Shown one piece after another: positions 1 to 5,854 of a stretch of 6,406 bases of DNA. How positions within the stretch are numbered: position 1 is the first letter of the stretch; each line of letters starts with the position of its first letter. The notes beneath the pieces were generated by a model that did no database searches, was not told where the DNA came from, and was given only the letters and a program-made list of their open reading frames with translations. Source of the stretch: a bacterium (GTDB lineage Bacteria; Chloroflexota; Dormibacteria; Aeolococcales; Bog-877); contig JAJZGN010000115.1 in the NCBI GenBank assembly GCA_021798435.1, positions 1-6,406 on the forward strand. The letters are read 5' to 3'. The position numbers and the translations under genes were made by a program.

Positions 1-1
1 C

Positions 2-838
2 CTCTCGCTGGCTGCCGCCGAGCGTGGCCTCCGGCCCCTCTATGACATCGATCCGGCGGCCCGGCGGGCGGACGCCCTCTTCGTCGCCGCCCTGACCCCG
101 ACCCTGCTGGCCGGGCTCTACCGGCTACGGCACGGGAAGGAGCCGGTTCCAGCCCGCCCCGACCTGGCGGCGGGGGCGAACTACCTCTGGATGCTGAGCG
201 GCGCCGAGCCGTCCCCTGGGCACGCGGGTGCCGTCGAGCGCTACCTGACCTCCACGATAGACCATGGCTTCAGCGCCTCCACCTTCACCGCCCGGGTGAT
301 CGCCTCAACCGGGGCGGACCTGGGCGCCTGCCTGGTCGGCGCCATCGGGGCCCTGAGTGGGCCGCTGCACGGAGGGGCTCCCAGCCGGGCGCTCGAGCTG
401 CTCGACGAGATCGGGAGCCCTGAGAGGGCGCGCTCGGTGATCGAGAGCAAGATGCAGCGGGGTGAGCGGATCATGGGCTTCGGACACGCCGTGTACCGGA
501 CTGAGGACCCGCGCTCCAACATGCTGCGGGAGGTGGCACGGCGGCTGGGCGGGCCGCTCGCCGAGCTGGCCCTCGAAGTGGAGAGAACGGTGGTCGAAGT
601 GCTGGCGGAGTTGAAGCCGGGGCGGCGCCTGTACGCCAACGTCGAGTTCTACGCCGGCGTGGTAATGGCCGCCTGTGGGATCCCCAAAGAGATGTTCACG
701 CCCACCTTCGCCTCCAGCCGGGTCATAGGCTGGACCGCCAACGTTCTGGAGCAGGCGGATGACCCCAAGATCATCCGGCCCAGCGCGCGGTACGTGGGGC
801 CGCCGCCGCCGCAACCCGTCCCGGCCTTGGAGCGGTGA
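2..838 (+). CDS. Citrate synthase family protein (citrate/2-methylcitrate synthase), 5' end outside window
   Basis: This protein is expected to condense acetyl-CoA with oxaloacetate (or propionyl-CoA with oxaloacetate, if it is a methylcitrate synthase) in the cytoplasm. The open frame runs in from the left edge, with 278 codons visible; family members are usually about 370-430 residues, so roughly the first 90-150 are missing. The frame has no stop upstream of the ATG at 191, and the upstream part is citrate-synthase-like, so that ATG is internal. Visible family motifs are GPLHGGA with the first active-site His (bases 368-370), GFGHAVYR with the second His (485-487), DPRSN after it, NVEFYAG (641-661) and a C-terminal IIRPSARYVGP with the substrate-binding Arg. 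The acidic catalytic position, normally Asp in NVDFYSG, is Glu here (644-646), as in some citrate synthase paralogues. The GW-x-A-H motif reads GWTAN. Family assignment is secure; citrate versus methylcitrate specificity is not. Its 3' end faces the GNAT gene across 25 bases. Confidence 0.93.
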   Translation, partial: LSLAAAERGLRPLYDIDPAARRADALFVAALTPTLLAGLYRLRHGKEPVPARPDLAAGANYLWMLSGAEPSPGHAGAVERYLTSTIDHGFSASTFTARVIASTGADLGACLVGAIGALSGPLHGGAPSRALELLDEIGSPERARSVIESKMQRGERIMGFGHAVYRTEDPRSNMLREVARRLGGPLAELALEVERTVVEVLAELKPGRRLYANVEFYAGVVMAACGIPKEMFTPTFASSRVIGWTANVLEQADDPKIIRPSARYVGPPPPQPVPALER

Positions 839-853
839 TCGCGAGAGGTGGAT

Positions 854-869
854 CCCTGACTGGTCAGGG
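854..869. terminator. Short inverted repeat between convergent genes, possible bidirectional terminator
   Basis: CCCTGAC and GTCAGGG form a perfect inverted repeat separated by two bases (in practice a 6-bp stem with a CTGG loop). It lies in the 25-base space between the citrate synthase stop (836-838) and the acetyltransferase stop (864-866), and includes the latter. The position suits a terminator serving both strands. No run of T follows on either strand, so intrinsic termination is only a suggestion. Confidence 0.35.
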
Positions 870-1499
870 GGCGGGGCTCACCACCTTGTGCATCACGCAG
901 TGCTTCAGCCCCTTGGGCCGGTCATAGCTGAAGCCGGCTCGCTCGAACATGGTCCGGGTGCAGCTGTAGAGGAGGGAGCCGGAAGCTTTCTTCGCCGGTG
1001 CCTCCTGGGGGTAGGCCTCGACCAGCCCTCCGCCCGCCCTCGCGATCAGCTCCAGGGCGCCGGCCAGGGCGAGGGCAGCGACTCCCCCGTGGCGGTGGCC
1101 ACGGTCCACGAAGAAGCAGGTGATGCGGTAGTCGGGCTCCTGGACCATCCCCGCCAGGTACTCCTTCCGGTGGTAGATGTTGGGGAGCTCCCGTGGCGAG
1201 CCGTACTGGCACCAGGCGACGGCGTCATCGCCCTGGAACACCAGGGCGGCGTGCGCCCGCCCCTCCCTGACCAGCTGTTCCTTGAGGTCGCGGTTGCCCT
1301 CGTAGGTGCGGGTCTTCTCGGCAGCCATGGTGTGAAACCAGGTGCACCAACAGCCGCCCCAGATGCCGTTGTTCTTCTCCGCGAGGCGGGCGAAGGCTGG
1401 CCAGGTGGTGGCGCCCAGGGCGGCGACCCGGTACGCGGGCGTCCTTCCGGTGCTGGTGGCTCGCGGCGCCCCGCGAGAGCCACTCGTCTCACGGTCCAA
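864..1499 (-). CDS. GNAT family N-acetyltransferase
   Basis: This is a 211-residue cytoplasmic protein predicted to transfer an acyl group, usually acetyl from acetyl-CoA, to an amine; the acceptor is unknown. The GNAT acetyl-CoA-binding motif A spans about residues 125-157: a beta strand RITCFFVD, then the pyrophosphate loop RHGGVA (matching R-x-x-G-x-A) and a long Ala/Leu helix. Motif B follows near 180-190 with MFERAGF. Residues 42-56 carry a Cys/Trp-rich stretch (NNGIWGGCWCTWFH) that I associate with one bacterial GNAT subfamily. The start is TTG at 1499: an in-frame TAA sits immediately upstream (1500-1502), and GGAG at 1506-1509 lies 6 bases away. The first ~20 residues are polar and probably disordered. 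It lies downstream of the glycosyltransferase on the same strand, but 170 bases and two hairpins separate them, so it is probably its own transcription unit. Confidence 0.88.
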   Translation of the reverse strand: MDRETSGSRGAPRATSTGRTPAYRVAALGATTWPAFARLAEKNNGIWGGCWCTWFHTMAAEKTRTYEGNRDLKEQLVREGRAHAALVFQGDDAVAWCQYGSPRELPNIYHRKEYLAGMVQEPDYRITCFFVDRGHRHGGVAALALAGALELIARAGGGLVEAYPQEAPAKKASGSLLYSCTRTMFERAGFSYDRPKGLKHCVMHKVVSPAP

Positions 1500-1505
1500 T
1501 TAAGT

Positions 1506-1509
1506 CTCC
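1506..1509 (-). promoter_or_regulatory. Ribosome binding site deciding the TTG start of the GNAT gene
   Basis: Read on the - strand, GGAG is followed by the 6-base spacer ACTTAA and then TTG. The last three spacer bases are an in-frame TAA, so no start further upstream is possible. The first in-frame ATG, at residue 58, would remove part of the fold. Confidence 0.6.
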
Positions 1510-1541
1510 GGCCGGCTCCCAAGACGGTTGGGCGGGGCGAA

Positions 1542-1570
1542 AGTGTACGCCGGAGGCGGTTGGCTGAGAC
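1542..1570 (-). promoter_or_regulatory. Weak candidate promoter for the GNAT gene
   Basis: On the - strand a TACACT hexamer (1542-1547) resembles a -10 box. Seventeen bases upstream is GTCTCA (1565-1570), a poor match to TTGACA. It sits 42 bases before the TTG start and after both hairpins, where a promoter would be expected. The evidence is positional with a fair -10 only. Confidence 0.2.
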
Positions 1571-1578
1571 GGCCGCCA

Positions 1579-1612
1579 CCCCCGGTGGGGCCAAGTGGGG
1601 CCCCGCCGGGGG
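1579..1612 (-). terminator. Long GC-rich hairpin between the glycosyltransferase and GNAT genes
   Basis: Bases 1579-1592 pair with 1599-1612 around a 6-base loop (1593-1598). All 14 positions pair except one central position, which is T opposite G (a wobble in + strand RNA, an A/C mismatch in - strand RNA). No T-run follows in the - direction. It may act as a terminator or 3' end stabiliser for the dnaJ-glycosyltransferase transcript. A + strand role is less likely because no + strand gene ends here. Confidence 0.4.
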
Positions 1613-1634
1613 GGCCTCTTCCACGCTGTGCTGC

Positions 1635-1656
1635 GGCGGCCCGAGTCGGGACCGCC
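1635..1656 (-). terminator. Hairpin just downstream of the glycosyltransferase stop
   Basis: GGCGG plus CCCG (1635-1643) pairs with CGGG plus CCGCC (1647-1656) around an AGT loop, with one bulged A at 1651. It begins 13 bases after the glycosyltransferase stop on the - strand, a typical terminator position, but lacks a T-tract. With the larger hairpin at 1579-1612 it forms a tandem structured 3' region. The remainder of the 1500-1669 gap holds no open frame I would call a gene. Confidence 0.35.
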
Positions 1657-1669
1657 CGCATCCACGGTC

Positions 1670-2815
1670 CTAGTTCGCCCGCGGCTCCCAAAGCGCCCGG
1701 AGCTGGACGTCGGGGGGCAGCGCCTGGCGCATCTCAGCGGCGATCCCCTGGGCCGCGACCCGGAAGGCCGGCTCACCCAGCACCCGGAGGACGGCCGAAC
1801 GTATGGAGGCAGCCCCTCCGGCCACCCCGGCGGCCCCCAGCGGCGGCTCCAGCACCAGTCCCGCACCCGCCCTCGCCACCATCGTCGCGTTCGCCAGCTG
1901 GTCGGCCAGCATGGGAAGGATGACCAGGGGGACACCGGCCCCCAGGGCTCCCAGGACCGTCCCCGATCCACCGTGGCAGACGACCACCGCGGCCTCACCC
2001 ATCACGGTTTCCTGAGGAACGAAGGGCTCCACTTGCAGGTTGGCGGGGGGGCCGCCGGGCAGACGGTGGGGTCCGTCGGCCACCGTCAGGAGCCCCCGCA
2101 CCGAGAGCTCCGAGACGGCCTCGGCCATCGCCTCGAAGGTGGGGCCGGCCTGTGACGCGACCGTGGGGGCCACGGTGCCCAGGGTCAGGTAGACGAGGGG
2201 CCGGGGGTCGTCTCCCCACCGGCCCCGCCACGGGCGCCTGGCCTCCTCCAGGACCCGGTAGCGCCTGGTCTCCGGGAAGCGGTCCGGGTCAAGGGAGCTG
2301 GGGAACCGGGACAGGTAGGGGGCGCTCCTCAGGGCCGCGGCGGTCCCCGCTCGGCGCTGGTCCAGGATGGGGCCCGCCAACCGCCTGGCACCAGCCTCCA
2401 CCCGGCCCTGGGAGATCGCCACCGTGGCCAGCGGCACCCCCAGGTTCAGAGCCACGGCCGCCGATGAGTACTCGCAGGGCTCGCGCAGGATGAGGTCCGG
2501 GCGCCAAGACCGGGTGGCGCGCTCCATCGCCGGCATCAAAGCCTGAGCCTGCGGCCCGGGGAAGAGGAGGCCATCCACCAGGCGGGCGCGTCGGCGGGGC
2601 GGGGCGGCCGCGAACTCCGCCCAGATCCAGGAGACCGCCTCGGGCGGGGGATCCTCACCGAGGGCCACCGGGATCCCGGCCGCCTCCGCCCGGGCGCCGC
2701 CGGACTTGGGAGTCACCAGCAGGAGTTCGTGGCCACCGGCCCGCGCCGAAGCGGCGAAGGGAAGCAAGGGGTCGAGGTGCCCCTGGAGGCCGGTGGAGGC
2801 CAGCAAAAGCCTCAG
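1670..2815 (-). CDS. GT1/MGT-type glycosyltransferase (GT-B fold)
   Basis: Predicted to move a sugar from a nucleotide-sugar donor to a small-molecule or lipid acceptor; donor and acceptor are unknown. With the start used here it has 381 residues, normal for this family. The N-terminal RLLLASTGLQGHLDPLLP matches the canonical GT1 opening, with the likely catalytic His at about residue 13. The linker strand YLTLGTV is near 209-215. The donor-binding signature runs from VPQE (about 265-268) through CHGGSGTVLGALGAGVPL (about 280-297) to ADQLANA (about 304-310). It has no signal peptide or membrane segment. The start is uncertain. A CTG at 2815 places the motif at the N-terminus and leaves 25 bases after the dnaJ stop. 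TTG at 2806 would clip the first strand. GTG at 2950 would overlap dnaJ by 110 bases with an Arg/Pro-rich leader and no visible Shine-Dalgarno. The macrolide and glycolipid glycosyltransferases are its closest recognisable type. Confidence 0.9.
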   Translation of the reverse strand: MRLLLASTGLQGHLDPLLPFAASARAGGHELLLVTPKSGGARAEAAGIPVALGEDPPPEAVSWIWAEFAAAPPRRRARLVDGLLFPGPQAQALMPAMERATRSWRPDLILREPCEYSSAAVALNLGVPLATVAISQGRVEAGARRLAGPILDQRRAGTAAALRSAPYLSRFPSSLDPDRFPETRRYRVLEEARRPWRGRWGDDPRPLVYLTLGTVAPTVASQAGPTFEAMAEAVSELSVRGLLTVADGPHRLPGGPPANLQVEPFVPQETVMGEAAVVVCHGGSGTVLGALGAGVPLVILPMLADQLANATMVARAGAGLVLEPPLGAAGVAGGAASIRSAVLRVLGEPAFRVAAQGIAAEMRQALPPDVQLRALWEPRAN

Positions 2816-2840
2816 GGCCTCGGCCCCGGGAGGCGCAGCA

Positions 2841-3905
2841 TCAGGCGGCTCCGGAGTCCGCCTCCTCCAAGCGGCGGTAGGCGTCCCTCTCGGCCTCGGG
2901 CAACGGGGTCCGGGTCGAGGGGCTGACCCGCACCCGAAGGTACAGGTCACCGGCGGTACCGCCCGACTGCAGGGAGGGGATGCCCTTGCCCGGCACCCTC
3001 AGCGTCCGGCCGCTGGCGGTGCCGGGTGGGATCGTGACCTCGAGCCCCCCGCCGGCCGGATCCCTTGTGGCTACCCGCCCCCCGATGGCCGCGCGGTAGT
3101 CCCGCACCGGGAGATCGGTGTACACGTCGCGGCCGCGGACCTCGGTTCCGGTGTCCAGGTCCAGGTGAACCCGGAGATAGAGGTCACCCCGGGCCCCCCC
3201 GTGGGGACCGGCGCGGCCCTCGCCGCTGACCCGCACCCGGGAGCCCTCGGTCACGCCCCGGGGGATCGTCACCTTGAGGCTGCGCCGCCGGGTCTGGCGG
3301 CCCGTGCCCCGGCAGGTGGGGCAGGTTTTCACCTCCACCTTGACCGCCGTCCCGCCCGCCGCCGGCTGCTCGGTGACGTGGCCGGTTCCCTGGCACGTGG
3401 GGCACTCCTCGTCGATCGAGAGCTGCATGGTCCGCTCGCTCCCCGTGGCCGCCTCCCGCAGGGTGACCTCCACCCGGTGTTCGGAGTCCTGACCGCGCCG
3501 GGGAGCGTTCTGCTCCCGGCGGAGGCGCTCCAGCTCGATCTCCACCAGGGGGTCCGGTCCCGAGTCCGCGCCCCGGCTGCCGAAGAAGGTCTCGAAGAAG
3601 TCGCTGAATCCACCGAACCTGGCGCCGTGCTGGGCCCGCTCGAAGGGAGGTGGCTGCGGTCGCCGCGCCTGGGCGCGCTCCACCTGCTCCCAATCCGCCC
3701 CCAGCCGGTCGTACTTGGCCCGCTTCTCCGGGTCCTTCAGGACCTCGTAGGCCTCGTTGACCCGCTTGAACCTCTCCGTGGCCCGGGGGTCCTTGTTCAC
3801 ATCCGGATGCAGCTCCCGGGCCAGCTTGCGGTAGGCGGAGCGGATCTCCTTGTCGGTGGCGGTGCGGGCCACGCCGAGGGTCGTGTAGTAGTCGCGGAAC
3901 TCCAC
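2841..3905 (-). CDS. DnaJ/Hsp40 co-chaperone with a reduced zinc-finger domain
   Basis: A type I-like J-domain protein that should stimulate the ATPase of an Hsp70 (DnaK) and deliver unfolded clients. With the GTG start at 3905 it has 354 residues. In order: J domain at about 5-68 with the HPD motif (33-35) in LARELHPDVNKD; a short linker with a Phe/Gly segment GGFSDFFETFFG (about 98-109); two CxxCxGxG repeats, CPTCQGTG (about 168-175) and CPTCRGTG (about 195-202); then the two C-terminal substrate-binding beta domains, with SLKVTIPRGV, GDLYLRV twice and VPGKGIPSLQSGG. Standard DnaJ has four zinc repeats, CbpA none. GTG 3905 gives the usual N-terminus (xEFRDYYTTLGV); GTG 3944 would add 13 residues and use up the divergent promoter space. 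No dnaK or grpE is adjacent. It is the first gene of a probable two-gene unit with the glycosyltransferase. Confidence 0.93.
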   Translation of the reverse strand: MEFRDYYTTLGVARTATDKEIRSAYRKLARELHPDVNKDPRATERFKRVNEAYEVLKDPEKRAKYDRLGADWEQVERAQARRPQPPPFERAQHGARFGGFSDFFETFFGSRGADSGPDPLVEIELERLRREQNAPRRGQDSEHRVEVTLREAATGSERTMQLSIDEECPTCQGTGHVTEQPAAGGTAVKVEVKTCPTCRGTGRQTRRRSLKVTIPRGVTEGSRVRVSGEGRAGPHGGARGDLYLRVHLDLDTGTEVRGRDVYTDLPVRDYRAAIGGRVATRDPAGGGLEVTIPPGTASGRTLRVPGKGIPSLQSGGTAGDLYLRVRVSPSTRTPLPEAERDAYRRLEEADSGAA

Positions 3906-3984
3906 AATGCCAAGGTACCGCCTCGAGGCCCGTCGCGAAACCACTGGCCGCGCCCCGCCCCTGAAGTACGATCGCCCTGGAGTC
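3906..3984. promoter_or_regulatory. Divergent promoter region between the dnaJ-like and PP2C genes
   Basis: This gap of about 79 bases must hold promoters for both directions. On the - strand, TACCTT (3912-3917) matches TANNNT and ends 6 bases before the GTG at 3905, the spacing seen for leaderless transcripts. A perfect 10-bp palindrome, GCCTCGAGGC (3920-3929), lies just upstream of it. On the + strand, TACGAT (3967-3972) is a candidate -10 ending 12 bases before GTG 3985; CTGGCC, 17 bases further up, is a poor -35. I see no CIRCE (HrcA) or HAIR (HspR) operator, so heat-shock control by those repressors is not supported. Confidence 0.3.
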
Positions 3985-4716
3985 GTGGGCGCCAGGATTG
4001 CGGTGGGGACCTCGGAGCTCCGGATTCATGGGCAGGACCGGGTCCTGGTCGACCCGGAGCTGGGGCTGTTCGCGGTCTTCGACGGTGTCGGCGGGGTGGC
4101 TGGCAGCGAGCTCGCCGCGGACTGCGCCGCCCGAGAGCTTTCCCAGCTCTGCCGCCGGATTCCTGGTGACCACCTGGAGCGGCTGGCCGGGGCGCTCACC
4201 AGCCTCAGCTCGAAGATCGCCGCCCGCCAGCTCGGGGCCACCACCGCCACCGCCCTCTGGTTGGTGGACCGGGTCGGCTGGTGGATCTCGGTCGGCGACT
4301 CCCGCCTCTACCTCCTCAGAGACCAGGAGCTGGTGCAGCTGAGCCGGGACCAGGGGGAAGGCAACCTGCTCGACTCCGCCCTCGGCTTTCCCGAGCCCGG
4401 TGGTTCCCTCACCCGCCAGCGGGGACGGCTGGAGCTGCACTCCGGGGACCGGATGGCGCTGGTGACCGACGGGGTCACAGGCGACTTCCCCCCGGATCTC
4501 CTGGGGCCGGAGGAGTTGGCGGCAGCCCTCTCCCGCTCCACTGCCCAGGGGGCCGCCGAGGCGCTGGTGGGGGCGGGCCGCAAGCGGGACGACCGCAGCG
4601 CGGTGGTCCTGGACTGGCTGGGGCCTAGGGACGCGCCGGACCCGGCTCCAGCTCCTGGCGGAGGGCCAGGACCGCCTTCTCCAGGTGGGGCAGGAGCTCT
4701 CCCCCCGCTCCGATGA
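3985..4716 (+). CDS. PP2C-family (PPM) serine/threonine protein phosphatase
   Basis: A metal-dependent phosphatase expected to remove phosphate from Ser/Thr residues, commonly opposing a Hanks-type kinase; no kinase lies in the window. From GTG 3985 it has 243 residues, close to Stp/PrpC-type enzymes, and is soluble. Motifs in order: HGQDR (about 15-19) with the first metal-site Asp; FDGVGG (Asp at about 33); ISVGDSRLYLLRD (about 102-113); LVTDGVTGDF with the metal Asp at about 162; and RDDRSAVVL with Asp at about 202-203. All expected metal-binding acids are present. The start is uncertain: GTG 3985 has GGAG too close (2 bases); GTG 4003 has AGG 6 bases away and would still keep HGQDR; ATG 3907 would overlap the dnaJ promoter and add a basic leader. 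The recognisable domain ends at DWLG (about base 4623). The final 30 residues are mostly Pro, Gly and Ala and lie opposite the ATP-grasp 3' end. Confidence 0.88.
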   Translation: MGARIAVGTSELRIHGQDRVLVDPELGLFAVFDGVGGVAGSELAADCAARELSQLCRRIPGDHLERLAGALTSLSSKIAARQLGATTATALWLVDRVGWWISVGDSRLYLLRDQELVQLSRDQGEGNLLDSALGFPEPGGSLTRQRGRLELHSGDRMALVTDGVTGDFPPDLLGPEELAAALSRSTAQGAAEALVGAGRKRDDRSAVVLDWLGPRDAPDPAPAPGGGPGPPSPGGAGALPPLR

Positions 4717-5854
4717 GCGGCCCCTCGAGGATGAGGCGGGCGAGTTCCTTCCCCGGCCCGGCTGGCGCTCTTCGCACCAGCCCCACCCGGCCTGGCTCGG
4801 GTCCCGCCAGAGTCAGGCGCCGCCCGGGGACGAAGCGCCCCGCCAAGTCCCAGGTTCCCTCCTGGCTCACCCCCGGCTCCGCGCCCGCGAGCCGGCCCAA
4901 CTGGTAGAGGATGAGCTGGGACCAGCGGCAGCTGAGAGCGGCGCCGCGATCCTCGGCGAGTCCGAACGCGGCCAGGTGGAGGTCGAGCAGGGAGCTTTCC
5001 CGGGCGGCGGAGAGGGACCAGAGGGGGACGCTGGCCACCAGCCGGGGGTTCACCTCGATGCACCAGGGGTGCCCGGCCCGGTCCAGCACCAGGTCCACGC
5101 CGAAGATCCCGCGGTGCCCGAGCTCCCGGAGCCACTCCCCGGTCTGCCGCGCCACCCGGGCCACCTCCTCCGCCCCGGGTATCGGGGAGCTGAAGTCGTT
5201 GCCGCAGGAGCCGAGGGGGTGGGGGGTGAGCTCGGGAATGCCGGTCAGCTGGAGGCATGGGGGTCCCAGCGCCACCCGCCCCTCCAGGGCCACGCCGGTC
5301 ACGGTCACCGGCGTCCCTTCCACCCACTCAGCCACCCGGCAGGGGTGGCCCTGGAACCGGGTGAGGAGCCCAGCCAGCTCGTCCGATCCGTGGACTGGAT
5401 AGGTCGCGGCGCCGGAGTATCCCCGGGCGAGTTGGAAGACCGCCCTCCCCAGGGGCGAGGCGGCGGCCAAGAGGTCGGGGCCGGCCAGGCCCGAAACGCT
5501 TCTGGGCACGGGGATCCCCCGGGCCCGGGCGGCGTCCTGGAAGTGGGCCTTGTTCTCCAGCCGCCGCGCGACCTGGGGATCGCTGTTGGCGCTTCCGACG
5601 CCGAGCCCTGAGAGCCGGCGCCGGGCGGCCGCCGACCCCGTCCAGAGGATCACCGCCGAGGCTTCCCGCTGGAGCCTCCGCCCGGCCGCGGGGAGGTCCA
5701 GGAGGGAGCGGCCGGACCGGCCGCCACCCGGCAGCACCGTGAGCCTCTCGGGGTCCGCCTCCAGGCCGGCATCGCTGGCCGCCAGGACCGCCAGCTGAGA
5801 GCCCAGCGCGGCCACGGGGTCGGGGGCGACGTAAAACACCCGCCGCCCGGTCAC
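4625..5854 (-). CDS. ATP-grasp domain protein, probable carboxylate-amine ligase
   Basis: A 409-residue ATP-grasp enzyme. Such enzymes activate a carboxylate as an acyl phosphate with ATP and couple it to an amine or another nucleophile; the substrates here are unknown. Residues 1-95 form a Rossmann-like N-terminal domain. The ATP-grasp core spans about 97-300: RRLENKAHF (Asn101, Lys102), ARGIPVP (111-117), the small-loop strand VFQLARGYSGAATYPV (139-154), AEWVEGTPVTVTG (175-187), GIFGVDLVLD (249-258) and the Mg-ATP motif IEVNPR (266-271, Glu267 and Asn269). The lysine usually found on the strand before the Gly-rich loop is Gln141, as I recall for some ATP-grasp subfamilies. A C-terminal domain of about 100 residues follows. 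The start is GTG at 5854 within GTGA, overlapping the stop of the upstream PLP-enzyme gene, so the two are almost certainly co-translated. Its last 92 bases overlap the end of the PP2C gene on the other strand. Confidence 0.88.
   Translation of the reverse strand: MTGRRVFYVAPDPVAALGSQLAVLAASDAGLEADPERLTVLPGGGRSGRSLLDLPAAGRRLQREASAVILWTGSAAARRRLSGLGVGSANSDPQVARRLENKAHFQDAARARGIPVPRSVSGLAGPDLLAAASPLGRAVFQLARGYSGAATYPVHGSDELAGLLTRFQGHPCRVAEWVEGTPVTVTGVALEGRVALGPPCLQLTGIPELTPHPLGSCGNDFSSPIPGAEEVARVARQTGEWLRELGHRGIFGVDLVLDRAGHPWCIEVNPRLVASVPLWSLSAARESSLLDLHLAAFGLAEDRGAALSCRWSQLILYQLGRLAGAEPGVSQEGTWDLAGRFVPGRRLTLAGPEPGRVGLVRRAPAGPGKELARLILEGPLIGAGGELLPHLEKAVLALRQELEPGPARP

Noticed and set aside
759..1673. 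304-codon + strand open frame opposite the GNAT gene
   Set aside because: It has no family motif, runs across an intergenic gap with hairpins, and overlaps the end of the citrate synthase; the - strand GNAT frame has clear motifs and a good ribosome binding site.
3906..3944. Upstream GTG (3944) start for the dnaJ-like gene
   Set aside because: It adds 13 basic residues before the canonical J-domain opening and consumes the divergent promoter space; GTG 3905 fits the family length better, though this is not proven.
3906..3984. CIRCE or HAIR heat-shock operator upstream of the dnaJ-like gene
   Set aside because: Neither the TTAGCACTC/GAGTGCTAA repeat nor an HspR-type CTTGAGT/ACTCAAG repeat is present.
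2706..4169. 487-codon + strand open frame opposite the dnaJ-like gene
   Set aside because: It is antisense to a gene with clear J-domain, zinc and C-terminal motifs, has Gly/Pro/Arg-rich composition and no recognisable domain. Long antisense frames are expected at this GC content.
3184..4440. 418-codon - strand frame spanning parts of the dnaJ-like and PP2C genes
   Set aside because: It is a shadow frame crossing two well-supported genes and their promoter, with low-complexity composition and no domain.
4308..5327. 339-codon - strand frame across the PP2C end and the ATP-grasp gene
   Set aside because: Its Gly/Arg/Pro/Ala-rich product has no motif, while both genes in the other frames have full catalytic motif sets.
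4685..5611. 308-codon + strand frame opposite the ATP-grasp gene
   Set aside because: Antisense shadow of the ATP-grasp coding frame; no recognisable domain.
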